This document shows positions 26,943-36,698 of a stretch of 64,000 bases of DNA, piece after piece. The first letter of the stretch is position 1; the number at the start of each line of letters is the position of its first letter. Origin of the DNA: Candidatus Jettenia caeni. GTDB lineage: Bacteria; Planctomycetota; Brocadiia; Brocadiales; Brocadiaceae. The stretch is taken from NCBI GenBank assembly GCA_000296795.1, contig BAFH01000003.1:496401-560400 (forward strand). The letters run 5' to 3'. The position numbers and the translations under genes are program-made. A model generated the notes under the pieces. That model made no database searches, was not told where the DNA came from, and saw only the letters and a program-made list of their open reading frames with translations.

Positions 26943-28087
26943 GAGTTTTAATATTAGGCGCTGATGGATATCTTGGCTGGCCTACTTGTATGTATTTTTC
27001 TCAACGCGGGCATGAGGTTATAGGAGTAGATAATTACTTCAGGCGTAATGCCGCAGTAGAGCTTGATTGTGAGCCATTACTACCAACACCAAATTTGATT
27101 CAAAGGGCAAAGGTTTGGGAGGAACTTACCGGTAAAAAGATCAATATCCATATTGGTGATGCAACCAATTATACCTTTCTTCTCCAAATATTTAAAGAGT
27201 ATAAGCCCGAGGCTGTTATCCATTATGCGGAGCAGCCGTCTGCTCCTTACTCGATGATAAACCGAGATAAGGCAGCTTTTACCCTTCAGAATAATCTTGT
27301 GAGTACCTTGAATATTGTATATGCAGTTAAAGAAACCAATCCAGACTGCCATATAATAAAACTTGGTACCATGGGAGAATATGGCACTCCTAATATCGAC
27401 ATCGAAGAGGGTTGGCTGGAAATAGAACATAAAGAGAGAAAAGACAAATTCCTTTTTCCAAGACAAGCAAGTTCCCTTTATCATACAACAAAGGTACAAG
27501 ATACGGATATGCTTTGGTTTTATGTAAGGACATGGGGTATTAGAGTGACCGATCTGATGCAGGGGCCTGTTTATGGTATTTCTACTGATGAGGCAGACAT
27601 CGACTCTCGATTGGTGCCCAATTTTAATTATGATGAGATATTTGGGACAGTTCTGAATCGCTTTATTGTTCAAGCCATAGCTAATTATCCCCTCACAGTT
27701 TATGGTAAAGGAGGACAGATAAGGGGATATTTAAATCTGAAGGATACTATGCAGTGTGTTTATCTTTCCGCAACACAACCAGCTAAAAATGGAGAATTAA
27801 GGATTTTCAATCAGGTAACAGAGACCTTCAGCGTTAATGAATTAGCTGATAAAGTTTACACAGTTGGAAAAGAACTTGGCTACAATATTAAGGTTGATCA
27901 TATAGAAAATCCAAGAAAGGAAAAAGAAGAGCATTATTATAATCCGAAATACACTGGATTATTAGAACTTGGATTGAAACCTAATTACCTGACCGATGAA
28001 GTACTTGCAGGGATATTCAGAGTAGTTGAGCGATATAAAGATCGAATAAATAGAGAAGCAATTTTTAGAGGCATAAAATGGAAGTAA
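26939..28087 (+). CDS. SqdB/SQD1-like NAD-dependent sugar-nucleotide enzyme (UDP-sulfoquinovose synthase family)
   Basis: 382 residues. The NAD motif is GADGYLGW. Throughout its length it follows plant SQD1: GDATNYTFL, EQPSAPYSMI, KLGTMGEYGTPNIDIEEG with the catalytic Thr, SSLYHTTK with the Tyr-x3-Lys pair, QGPVYG, YGKGGQIRGYLNLKDT and EEHYYNPK. SQD1/Agl3 joins sulfite to UDP-glucose to give UDP-sulfoquinovose. The close motif match supports this family, but related epimerases exist and the substrate is inferred. It is coupled to the upstream dehydratase by an ATGA overlap. No SqdX-type transferase is adjacent, so the sugar would go into the polysaccharide rather than a sulfolipid. Confidence 0.82.
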   Translation: MRVLILGADGYLGWPTCMYFSQRGHEVIGVDNYFRRNAAVELDCEPLLPTPNLIQRAKVWEELTGKKINIHIGDATNYTFLLQIFKEYKPEAVIHYAEQPSAPYSMINRDKAAFTLQNNLVSTLNIVYAVKETNPDCHIIKLGTMGEYGTPNIDIEEGWLEIEHKERKDKFLFPRQASSLYHTTKVQDTDMLWFYVRTWGIRVTDLMQGPVYGISTDEADIDSRLVPNFNYDEIFGTVLNRFIVQAIANYPLTVYGKGGQIRGYLNLKDTMQCVYLSATQPAKNGELRIFNQVTETFSVNELADKVYTVGKELGYNIKVDHIENPRKEKEEHYYNPKYTGLLELGLKPNYLTDEVLAGIFRVVERYKDRINREAIFRGIKWK

Positions 28088-28114
28088 ATAAAAGGTTGAG
28101 AAAAAAGGGTAGTA

Positions 28115-29248
28115 ATGTGGGATATCTACGAGAGGGTTCTTTTTAAGTTTTTACTCTATTATCAACTAAGAAAAATACTATACATGATACAGGGAATAAA
28201 GGAATTTTATACACCGCTTGAATTACTTAACTTATACTACTCAAATGGCCAGTGTGGAGGGAATAGGAGAAACAAACTATGGCAAAAAATGAATTCTCTT
28301 CTTTCGTGGGATAATCTTTTAAATCATGGTTACCAATGGGATTTGTGCCCTCTGCTGTTCTTTATCATCTCAAAGGCTTTACCTAAAATAAATAACTCAA
28401 TTCTTCAGCAGGATCAGGGAAAAACATGTCCTAAATCTATTTCATCTAAACTCCAGGAGTATTACCAACGCAGTCTTATAAGAAATATGATTTTGGTGGA
28501 TGAATTAAAACGAATAGTTCTGGAATTAAAAGAGAATAACATCGAAGTTGCTACTCTAAAAGGGGGTTTTTTGGCTGAGAATGTGTATAAAGATATTGCC
28601 TGCCGACCTATGGGAGATTTGGATATTTTAATTAAAGATAAAGACAAAGAGAAATGCTATAAGATACTTTTAAATATGGGTTACGAGAATGTGGTGGAAA
28701 GCGCTCAAATACAGATGTTACACAGAAGTTTTTGCAAGAAAGTTAGGATGATGCCAGTAAACATTGAGATACATCACTATCTCGTTAAAGAGGTATTTAT
28801 TCCAAAGTTTAACGTTGAAAATGTTTTTTTTGATAAAAATATTCCTCTTGAATATAATTTGATTTATCTTTCCTGCCATGGAATAAGGCACGGTCTTTAT
28901 AGGTTTTTGTGGCTTTGTGATCTTGCAGAAATTATTAAGAATAATAAGGAATTGATAAATTGGGATAAAGCCTACAAAAAAAGCATAGATTATAATATTC
29001 AAAAACAGTTTCTATTTACTATGCACCTAACTACTATCCTCCTCTTGCCAACATTTTCAGGGATGAGCAACTTCTCATATAAGTATCTTTTACCGTATAT
29101 TTCTGAATTATTATTTATAAGAATACAAAAAAAAATACTAAATCATGCTGATGAAAAAAGATTGAGACATTTATTAAGCATATGCATGATGAAGATAAGT
29201 GATCTAAAAGCTTTTTTCCAAAGATACATTCAATACAGAAAGATGTAA
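28115..29248 (+). CDS. PF14907-like nucleotidyltransferase-fold protein
   Basis: 377 residues. The central segment TLKGGFLAENVYKDIACRPMGDLDILI carries the GDLDILI acidic pair of the nucleotidyltransferase fold and matches the uncharacterised NTP_transf_5 family, followed by INIEIHHYL-type residues (PVNIEIHHYL). Such proteins recur in exopolysaccharide loci beside HPr-kinase-like and PqqD-like genes, as here. Substrate is unknown. It follows the SqdB-like gene by 27 bp. Confidence 0.78.
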   Translation: MWDIYERVLFKFLLYYQLRKILYMIQGIKEFYTPLELLNLYYSNGQCGGNRRNKLWQKMNSLLSWDNLLNHGYQWDLCPLLFFIISKALPKINNSILQQDQGKTCPKSISSKLQEYYQRSLIRNMILVDELKRIVLELKENNIEVATLKGGFLAENVYKDIACRPMGDLDILIKDKDKEKCYKILLNMGYENVVESAQIQMLHRSFCKKVRMMPVNIEIHHYLVKEVFIPKFNVENVFFDKNIPLEYNLIYLSCHGIRHGLYRFLWLCDLAEIIKNNKELINWDKAYKKSIDYNIQKQFLFTMHLTTILLLPTFSGMSNFSYKYLLPYISELLFIRIQKKILNHADEKRLRHLLSICMMKISDLKAFFQRYIQYRKM

Positions 29249-29310
29249 AGAATTGTTTGTAAACTACGTATAAAATGTGATATACCTTAACTTTTTGTCA
29301 ATAAATATAA

Positions 29311-30861
29311 ATGAATCAAGAGAATATTGTTCCTCTATCGGCCGAAAAACCCAGCCAAACAACTAAAAGTATGTCTCATCGTGCTTTAAGTGGGTTTTCA
29401 TGGACATTTTCTGGTACTGGTGTACGAGTTGGCTTGGAGATGCTGGTACTCGCTATACTGGCTCGCCTTCTTACTCCAAAGGATTTTGGGATTGTTTCTG
29501 CTGCAATGGTTGTTGTAAGACTCTCTGAGGTCTTTGCTCAAATAGGTATTGGCCCAGCAATAGTTCAACGTCAGGATCTTAAAACAGTACATCTGCGTAC
29601 CGGTTTCACAATATCCTGCCTTTCGGGTCTATCTTTAACGGGTCTCATTTCGTTACTTGCTCCACAGATTTCTGTTTTTTTTCACATGGAAGAACTTATA
29701 CCTGTCATTCGGGGCGTATCGCTTGTTTTCCTGTTCCAAGGTATATCTTTAGTAGCGGAGTCCCTTTTACAACGAGAACTCCAGTTCCGATGGTTAGCCA
29801 TAATTCAATCTCTATCTTATGCTGTAGGTTATGGCATTGTTGGAATTAGCCTTGCATTTTTAGGATTTGGTGTATGGAGCTTGGTTATTGCATATCTTTC
29901 ACAAATGGCTTTTAAAAGCATCTTTTTGCTCAAGGTTAAGCCACATCCTAAACGACTGGCGCTTGAGCGACGTGCGATTGCTGAGTTAATGTACTTTGGC
30001 GGAGGATTTACCTTGGCTCGCATTGGTAATGCAATTGCAGGTCAGGGAGATTATCTGGTTGTAGGGCGTTGGCTCGGTGCAAATGCTTTAGGGCTTTACA
30101 GCCGGGCCTATCAATTAATGACAATACCAGCTATGCTTTTCGCAAAAATTTTAGACACGGTACTTTTTCCTGCAATGGCGCAAATTCAAACACAGCCAGA
30201 GCGCCTACGGGTTGCATACAGAAGAGGTGTTGCGTTAATTGCGTTGGTTGTTTTACCATCGAGCGCGGTTGCATATGTTTTATCGCCTGAGCTAATTATC
30301 GTAGTTTTTGGGCCTAAATGGCTTGAAGTTGTTATGCCTTTTAAAATTTTTGCTATAGCCATGTTGTTTCGCACGAGCTATAAAATGAGCGATTCTCTTG
30401 CAAGAGCTACGGGAGCTGTCTATAAAAGGGCTTGGCGTCAAGGTGTTTATGCGGTATTAGTTTTAGGAGGAGCATGGATTGGCCAATTTTGGGGTATATC
30501 CGGTGTAGCATTCGGAGTCTTTGGAGCTATTATGGTTAACTTTATACTTATGGCTCATCTTAGTTTGGTAGAGTTATCAGTGTCCTGGAGGGATTTTTTT
30601 ATTGCCCATATATCTGCAATACCCTTGACCTTGATTGTTTTATCAGAAGTTTATATTGTGACTACGGCATTGAGGAATTTTGCTATGCCAGCAATAATAA
30701 TTCTCATTGTATCGATAGTTATTATTACGCTTACAATGGCCTTGTTGTTACGTTTTGCTTCTAAAATTGCCTTAGGAGAAGCTGGTATATGGATGTTTCA
30801 GACATTATTGGGTTATGTAAAAAAAAGACGCACTTCATCTACGAGTAGGGTAAATGGTTAA
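29311..30861 (+). CDS. Wzx/WzxC-like polysaccharide flippase
   Basis: 516 residues with about 12-14 predicted membrane helices. The N-terminal LARLLTPKDFGIVSAAMVVVRLSEVFAQIGIGPAIVQR is typical of the MOP-superfamily WzxC/TuaB-type transporters that flip undecaprenyl-linked repeat units. The gene looks less AT-rich than the genes after it (31.0-34.6 kb), suggesting a different recent history. It occurs where the Wzx flippase is expected in a Wzx/Wzy locus. Confidence 0.9.
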   Translation: MNQENIVPLSAEKPSQTTKSMSHRALSGFSWTFSGTGVRVGLEMLVLAILARLLTPKDFGIVSAAMVVVRLSEVFAQIGIGPAIVQRQDLKTVHLRTGFTISCLSGLSLTGLISLLAPQISVFFHMEELIPVIRGVSLVFLFQGISLVAESLLQRELQFRWLAIIQSLSYAVGYGIVGISLAFLGFGVWSLVIAYLSQMAFKSIFLLKVKPHPKRLALERRAIAELMYFGGGFTLARIGNAIAGQGDYLVVGRWLGANALGLYSRAYQLMTIPAMLFAKILDTVLFPAMAQIQTQPERLRVAYRRGVALIALVVLPSSAVAYVLSPELIIVVFGPKWLEVVMPFKIFAIAMLFRTSYKMSDSLARATGAVYKRAWRQGVYAVLVLGGAWIGQFWGISGVAFGVFGAIMVNFILMAHLSLVELSVSWRDFFIAHISAIPLTLIVLSEVYIVTTALRNFAMPAIIILIVSIVIITLTMALLLRFASKIALGEAGIWMFQTLLGYVKKRRTSSTSRVNG

Positions 30862-30889
30862 TGCCGAGGTTTACCTATCAGTAACCATT
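30853..30889. terminator. Nested hairpin at the end of the flippase gene
   Basis: AATGGTTA (30853-30860) pairs with TAACCATT (30882-30889), and AGGT/ACCT (30867-30876) forms an inner stem. The stop codon lies in the left arm. There is no U-tract, so termination is only possible. Confidence 0.3.
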
Positions 30890-31031
30890 GGAATATAAGT
30901 GCACAGGTATAGGATATACAAGAATACTTTATGAGAATTACATTCTCTCTTTGTATTCCTAACTGAGAACTAACTTCTATAGCTGAATGGTGTTTACAAA
31001 GATTTCATGATATTGAAAGATAACTGCTATT

Positions 31032-31742
31032 ATGATTATTGAAGTAACGGGGGAACCTGGTATAGGGAAGACTACTTTATTACGTGAGATTTGCAGTAGG
31101 CTTGATTGTAAACCGATATTATACTCAGATAATTTAGTTTTGAGACACTTTAAATTTGATTTTATTAGATCAGTATTTTTGCGCAAGATTTCAACTGATA
31201 TATTATTATTTTTATTATTCCTTCCCTATATTAAAAAATATAAGAATTTTTTGCTACATGCTGTAAATATACTGAAGGATGTTAATGAGAGTAAAATGTT
31301 TAAGATTAATATTCTGAGAAATATTATACTCAAACTTGGAAGATTTGAGTTTATATCTAAGAATTTTGCTCACAAAATAGTTCTCGTTGATGAAGGTATA
31401 TCTCATATCCCTTTTAATCTTATCGATTATGGTGGCAAGAGAGAAATTAATCTTGAATCAATATTTGCGTCATTGGAATCTATAGTCTCTAAGGTAAAGG
31501 TTGTTGTACTGTATCATAAATCAATAAACATCGGACTTCGTCTTACACTGCGGGGTCATCAAAGGATTAAAAAAAAGGCAAGGTATTCAGTGGACCAATT
31601 TGTTTATTTAAACAATCGATTAGCGGAGGCGTATAAATCAATGCCTGGGGGTGTATTTTTAGATAAGAGAGTATTGGAATTAGGTACCGAGCGAGATTAT
31701 AGAGAGATCGTTCCTTTTTTTGAGAGAATAATTGAAAAATGA
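31032..31742 (+). CDS. P-loop NTPase/kinase-like protein of the EPS locus
   Basis: 236 residues. P-loop GEPGIGKTT (7-15) and a Walker B-like KIVLVDEGISH. It has the size of a nucleoside or nucleotide kinase but lacks recognisable substrate motifs. It is encoded directly before, and overlapping by ATGA with, a thymidylate-kinase-like fusion protein, so the two probably work together. Function unknown. Confidence 0.7.
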   Translation: MIIEVTGEPGIGKTTLLREICSRLDCKPILYSDNLVLRHFKFDFIRSVFLRKISTDILLFLLFLPYIKKYKNFLLHAVNILKDVNESKMFKINILRNIILKLGRFEFISKNFAHKIVLVDEGISHIPFNLIDYGGKREINLESIFASLESIVSKVKVVVLYHKSINIGLRLTLRGHQRIKKKARYSVDQFVYLNNRLAEAYKSMPGGVFLDKRVLELGTERDYREIVPFFERIIEK

Positions 31743-33181
31743 ATAACTCTGCTCTTCATCTCTCAAAGCAAATTATTGCTGCGCTTAACTCAAATTCGAT
31801 CAGCTACTGTTATTGGAAGAATAATCATGATCTTATGAAAAGCTTAGCCGGTGAAGATGATTGGGATTTGCTTATCAATAAGGATCACTATTCGAGTTTT
31901 ATGCGAGTCATTCATTCCTTGGGTTTTAAAGAAGCGTATAACCCAAAGATTTATTTTCCTTTTATTTCCCATTTTTATGGACTGGATGTTGAAACTGGGA
32001 AATTTCTTCACTTACACGTACATTTGAAGATCATTACCGGAGAAAGCCATACGAAGAATTATCATTTACCATTAGAGAAAATGATTCTTGATAATACAAT
32101 CAGCCATCCTTCCGGATGTAAGCTTCCTCAACCTGAAGTAGAATTGATTATTTTTGTTCTTCGGTATTACATAAAAATCTCATGTATACCAGGAGCAATC
32201 CTTATTTGGAAAAGAAATCGAGCCTTTCATGAAGAATTTTCTGCTATTTATCGTAATGTTGATCTGAATAAGACTCATACTCTTTTGAATTCTTATTTTC
32301 AATACATTTCAGTTAGGTTCTTTTCAGAAATGATTGATGGATATATCCGCAAAAGGACATTCAGAAAGAGGGCACTTATTGGTCTTAAATTGAGGTGGAA
32401 ATTATCTTCTTTGTGCCGTTTGGGTGTTGTTGGTTCATTTGTTGCCCGTTACTATCAGATAGTGTATCGACTAATGAATAAACTGACCTTTAAAGAAAAG
32501 AAATTTCTCGTTACTGGTGGATCCATTATTGCTATTACCGGCCTTGATGCAACGGGTAAATCAACCATTACATCAGAATTGCAACGCTGGTTAAACGCCC
32601 ATTTTAATACGCGTTTTCTCCATGTTGGAAGGCCAAAAGCAAGACTTGAAACTTTATTATTTAGGGCTGTATTATGGTTAAAAAAGACAAAGGGTGTAAA
32701 TTCAGAATCCCCCGCTACTGAGCTAAAAAAGCAAAGTATTATTTTTGCTATACGCTACCTAATTTTAGCTTATGAGAGGTTTCAGCTTTTAAAAATAGCC
32801 AATCGCTTAAGGGCAAATGGTTATATTGTAATCTGTGATCGATATCCATCTCTGAATTTAGGAAAAATGGATAGTCCTCGAATTGGTAAAGTAAATAATA
32901 ATACTCTTGTGAAGTTTATGGGACGAATAGAAGATAAGCTATATAAGACGATGCCTGTTCCTGATGCAATTTATAATCTTAAAATACCGGTTGACGTTGC
33001 TATTAAACGAAACCAATTACGAGTGAAAGATGATAAGGAAACAGATGAGCAGTTGCGCTGTCGTTATGATGAAAATTCTGATCTTTGCTACAATGCCCTT
33101 AGTTTTGAAGTAATAGATACATCACGGGAATTCCAAGTTGTAATGAAAGAATTAAAAGAAAAAATATGGGTAAAATTATAG
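31739..33181 (+). CDS. Fusion of nucleotidyltransferase-like and thymidylate-kinase-like domains
   Basis: 480 residues. The N-terminal part (about 15-190) begins YCYWKNNHDLMKSLAGEDDWDLLI, resembling nucleotidyltransferase-fold domains (DxD-like acidic pair), and includes HLHVHLKI. The C-terminal part has P-loop GLDATGKST (268-276) and CDRYPS (366-371), matching the P-loop and DRY motif of dTMP-kinase-like proteins, with IKRNQLR as a possible lid. Such fusions are seen in EPS loci but have no known substrate. Coupled to the preceding P-loop gene by a 4-bp overlap. Confidence 0.75.
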   Translation: MNNSALHLSKQIIAALNSNSISYCYWKNNHDLMKSLAGEDDWDLLINKDHYSSFMRVIHSLGFKEAYNPKIYFPFISHFYGLDVETGKFLHLHVHLKIITGESHTKNYHLPLEKMILDNTISHPSGCKLPQPEVELIIFVLRYYIKISCIPGAILIWKRNRAFHEEFSAIYRNVDLNKTHTLLNSYFQYISVRFFSEMIDGYIRKRTFRKRALIGLKLRWKLSSLCRLGVVGSFVARYYQIVYRLMNKLTFKEKKFLVTGGSIIAITGLDATGKSTITSELQRWLNAHFNTRFLHVGRPKARLETLLFRAVLWLKKTKGVNSESPATELKKQSIIFAIRYLILAYERFQLLKIANRLRANGYIVICDRYPSLNLGKMDSPRIGKVNNNTLVKFMGRIEDKLYKTMPVPDAIYNLKIPVDVAIKRNQLRVKDDKETDEQLRCRYDENSDLCYNALSFEVIDTSREFQVVMKELKEKIWVKL

Positions 33182-33318
33182 TAAACTTATTTGGTTATGA
33201 AAGAAGACGTTCATCGGGTTTTTCTGAATCTTATGGCTACATTAAATATTAAAATTTTCTGTAGTTACAAATAAGACAAGTTTCGTCTTTTGATTTTTTT
33301 ATATATGTATATTTTTCA

Positions 33319-34572
33319 ATGAATGTTTTTAGTCAAAAACAATATACAACAGTTGGTATCTTAACGATTCTCTCATTTGCAATGCTACCATTGTATTTGT
33401 TTTCTTCAGGTGGATTTCAGCTTGTAGATGTGATGATTGTTTTACTCTCATTAGCCATTTTTATGGCGATCAATACTAATGAGGTTCAAATAGGGAGCTA
33501 TTTAATAAGTCCATTTATTCCTTTTATCTCATGGTCAATTATTATTAACTCATACTATTCAATGTACTCCATTTCAGAAGGTGGATACTTCCTTAGTACA
33601 ATTCAACTGATTTTTGGATTTTATATATTATTCTTATTTTCTATTGTATTTAATCGGATTTTATCAGATCCAAGGGGTGTAAAGTATCTCTATTGGAGTT
33701 TATTAGCTGCATGCATAACCCCATGGTTATTAGAGGCTAAGCGTGGATCAATTAGAAATGCATTATCATTTAACAATCCAAATCAATTAGCGTATTATTC
33801 AATATTAATACTTTCCATGCTCTTGTTGGTCAATTCAGTTGATGCAGAAATACGAAATAAAGGTAAAATGCGCTGGATATTAACTATTGCAATTTTAATA
33901 TTTTCAAATATCTTCGTTATTATATCCGCTTCGAGGGCTGGATTTGTTATTGTAATCTTATTGGATATTTATTTCTTTTATACCCTATTGAGACGACATA
34001 CAAAATTATTTTTATTCCTGGTATTTATGATTGTGCCTCTTTTAATGATTGCCGTGCAGAGTAAGGTTATTTTGAACAAGAAGTCTTCAAACGATATGGC
34101 AGAAGTTAATCATATACAAACAATAAATAAGAGATTCAACAAAAATGATATAATAGAAAGTTTAAGTAAGCGTGCATTTGGGCATATTGAAGACAAAAAC
34201 GATTTCAGTATTATTTTTGGTGGCGGTGCTAATAAAGGTCATCTTGGAGTGGCAAAAGTCGAGTCTATGTTAATGTTAGAAGCGCATAATATGATAATGG
34301 AGATCTTTGATTCTTATGGGATTATAGGTGTTGTATTGTTTTTAGGAGGTTCGGTGATTTTTGTAGTTAGGCTTGGAGGTTTTCCCTATAAATGGTTTTT
34401 CTTTAGTACCTTGTTATTATACAATATCTCTCATAATGGCATTCGTTTTCGATGTATGTGGGTAGCTATTGCATTGATTTCGGTTGCTGCCCTTGCCAGT
34501 AGCAGGCGTCAAAGCAGCAAATATTATCAGTTATCAGAGCTACAAGCAGCGAATCGTTATTGTCGGTCATAA
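33319..34572 (+). CDS. O-antigen ligase/Wzy-like polymerase membrane protein
   Basis: 417 residues with about ten or more membrane helices. The segments NALSFNNPNQLAYYSILILS and ISASRAGFVIVILLDIYFF resemble the Wzy_C/O-antigen ligase family, with a large periplasmic loop around residues 255-330. In this locus it most likely polymerises the flipped repeat units. The C-terminus is soluble and short. Family assignment rests on topology and these segments. Confidence 0.8.
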   Translation: MNVFSQKQYTTVGILTILSFAMLPLYLFSSGGFQLVDVMIVLLSLAIFMAINTNEVQIGSYLISPFIPFISWSIIINSYYSMYSISEGGYFLSTIQLIFGFYILFLFSIVFNRILSDPRGVKYLYWSLLAACITPWLLEAKRGSIRNALSFNNPNQLAYYSILILSMLLLVNSVDAEIRNKGKMRWILTIAILIFSNIFVIISASRAGFVIVILLDIYFFYTLLRRHTKLFLFLVFMIVPLLMIAVQSKVILNKKSSNDMAEVNHIQTINKRFNKNDIIESLSKRAFGHIEDKNDFSIIFGGGANKGHLGVAKVESMLMLEAHNMIMEIFDSYGIIGVVLFLGGSVIFVVRLGGFPYKWFFFSTLLLYNISHNGIRFRCMWVAIALISVAALASSRRQSSKYYQLSELQAANRYCRS

Positions 34573-34640
34573 CAAAACTGAATTTGGAAATATTTTCTAT
34601 AATAGCTCTTACCATAGAATATAGGTAGTAAGAATAGATA

Positions 34641-36524
34641 TTGAATATTTTCTTCATTTTATTTATAGTTGTTGCAAGTTTATGTTGTAATTATTCTTTA
34701 TGTAAGCAAGATTTTGCCTATGGGAATTTCTATTATGTTGATTCAAATAAGGGCGATGATGGAAATATAGGAGACTTATCTGCTCCCTGGAGAACGATAA
34801 AAAATAGTGTTTCGGGATTACAACCGGGAGATACCCTCTATCTCAGGGGTGGAACTTATTATGAGAGTCAAATTAAAATTAGTAATCAAGGGACTAAATC
34901 GAAAAAAATTATCATAAAAAATTATCCCGATGAATCGCCAATTATTGATGGAGGTTATGCAGAGTTTAGAATAGTTCCCAATTCTGATTGGGAGATTCAC
35001 GATGCTAAGAAAAATATATATAGGTCGGTAAAAACTTATTCTTCTGCAGATTATGTCTATGGATATTTTGGGCCCGATAATAATTGTCGCCTTATCTCTT
35101 ATGAAAGTTATCATGATCTTAGCGCAGAGAATGAAGATTATACTGCTGTTGGTGATGTTTATCTCGGTCCCGGCATATTCTGGAATAGTTCTAATGAGAA
35201 GATATATATCAGGCTGAAGCCCAGTAAGCAACAAATGGCTATGGGGCATACTACTCCATCGAACAATGATCCGCGTCTTACAAAGATGTTTATTTTTTCT
35301 CATCATGAAATAATCATTTTAAGCAAGAAGTCCTCTTACATCGATATTGAAGGTGTTAATCTTAGGTATCAAAATAATGCTTTTGAATTTAAATCAGGGT
35401 CAAATAATATTCTTATAAAGAACTCAAATGTGTTAGGTGGCAGGACGCATATTTATGTAAATGACAACGCCCACGACCTTGTCTTTGATGGTGTTAAGAT
35501 TGAAGATTCTGTTCCTCCCTGGATTGCCTGGACTGATGTGAAAAGGGGTAAAAAACCAGCGCACCGTTTTCAAGGGACTGCAATATCGATAGAGGGTTCA
35601 GCGCATGATATAGAGATCAAGAATTGTATATTCGAAAATACCTGGGATGGAATTAATGCTACTAGCTCAGCATTTGACCTCCACATCCATGATAATGTAT
35701 TCAAGGGTACCCGGGATGATGTAGTTCAGTTAGGGTCCGGCTGCTCTGATGTTGAGATCAATCACAATAAAATGATCCTCGTTTCAAAAGGGATTTCCAG
35801 GCATGGATCAGGTTCTTCTCCTAAACCAGGGACAAAGTATATCCATCATAATATTATTGATTGCAGTAAGCCAATGCTCGGTGGAAGACGTGATCCAAAT
35901 AATTTACTTCTAGAAAAATATCAAAAATATCATGGTCCGAATGATGATGGGATGGTATGGGCGCGTCCATTTGGTAGCCACAGGAGTGGTGGATATGGCG
36001 GGGGTGATCCATGGAAGATATACCATAACACCATTATCTTTGGGAAGGAATTGAATGATAGGGGAGCAGGGCATGAATATGTTCTCGAATCTTTTTATCC
36101 GGGGTATCCCCAGGAGGTTTATAACAATATCATCATTCAGACGATGGATCATTGGCTGGCTAGAGATTGCAGGGTGGCAGATGGTTCACAGATATGTGAT
36201 GGGAATATCTACTATCGCTCGGTAGCCGGACCTAAGAACTATTTTTTTAGATCATGGGCGGAGAGATTGGGTGGCAGCTCAAAAGATTTCAAAAGCCTTT
36301 CTGCGTTTAAATCATCACCACTCTTTGATGTTTCCAGGAAATATTATGCACCTGGCTGGGAGAAGAATGGAACAGAAGCTAATCCTCAATTAGATAAAGA
36401 TTACTATCCTGCCCCTGACGGTCCTGCGGCAACTGGTGCTATACCGTTACCATCTAGTTGGCCTGGTCAGGACGGTAAAAAATATCGTGGAGCATTGCCT
36501 CCTAAGAACTTGAATATAAAATGA
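34641..36524 (+). CDS. Secreted right-handed beta-helix protein (paralogue A)
   Basis: 627 residues, TTG start followed by a signal peptide (about 1-20). NFYYVDSNKGDDGNIGDLSAPWRTIKNSVSGLQPGDTLYLRGGTYYESQI is the DUF1565-type opening of pectate-lyase-like parallel beta-helices; repeated short His/Asn-rich turns follow (NNILIKNSNVLGG, HDIEIKNCIFENTW, YIHHNIIDC). The C-terminal third is nearly identical to that of the minus-strand protein encoded at 39582-41483. It may be a polysaccharide lyase, epimerase or matrix protein of the EPS locus. Unlike its paralogues it has no riboswitch upstream. Confidence 0.82.
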   Translation: MNIFFILFIVVASLCCNYSLCKQDFAYGNFYYVDSNKGDDGNIGDLSAPWRTIKNSVSGLQPGDTLYLRGGTYYESQIKISNQGTKSKKIIIKNYPDESPIIDGGYAEFRIVPNSDWEIHDAKKNIYRSVKTYSSADYVYGYFGPDNNCRLISYESYHDLSAENEDYTAVGDVYLGPGIFWNSSNEKIYIRLKPSKQQMAMGHTTPSNNDPRLTKMFIFSHHEIIILSKKSSYIDIEGVNLRYQNNAFEFKSGSNNILIKNSNVLGGRTHIYVNDNAHDLVFDGVKIEDSVPPWIAWTDVKRGKKPAHRFQGTAISIEGSAHDIEIKNCIFENTWDGINATSSAFDLHIHDNVFKGTRDDVVQLGSGCSDVEINHNKMILVSKGISRHGSGSSPKPGTKYIHHNIIDCSKPMLGGRRDPNNLLLEKYQKYHGPNDDGMVWARPFGSHRSGGYGGGDPWKIYHNTIIFGKELNDRGAGHEYVLESFYPGYPQEVYNNIIIQTMDHWLARDCRVADGSQICDGNIYYRSVAGPKNYFFRSWAERLGGSSKDFKSLSAFKSSPLFDVSRKYYAPGWEKNGTEANPQLDKDYYPAPDGPAATGAIPLPSSWPGQDGKKYRGALPPKNLNIK

Positions 36525-36698
36525 TGAAAAAATCATACTATTGAGCTATAACAATAACCGTGTAATACTATCATTAATCATTAATTTATTTTAATTCTTT
36601 AAAATATTTTTTATCTATCTATCTAATAAAATGAATCAATAATTTCCTGATAGAGATTAAGGAATATTACTATAAATTATAGAGAGACTTTTGTTACC

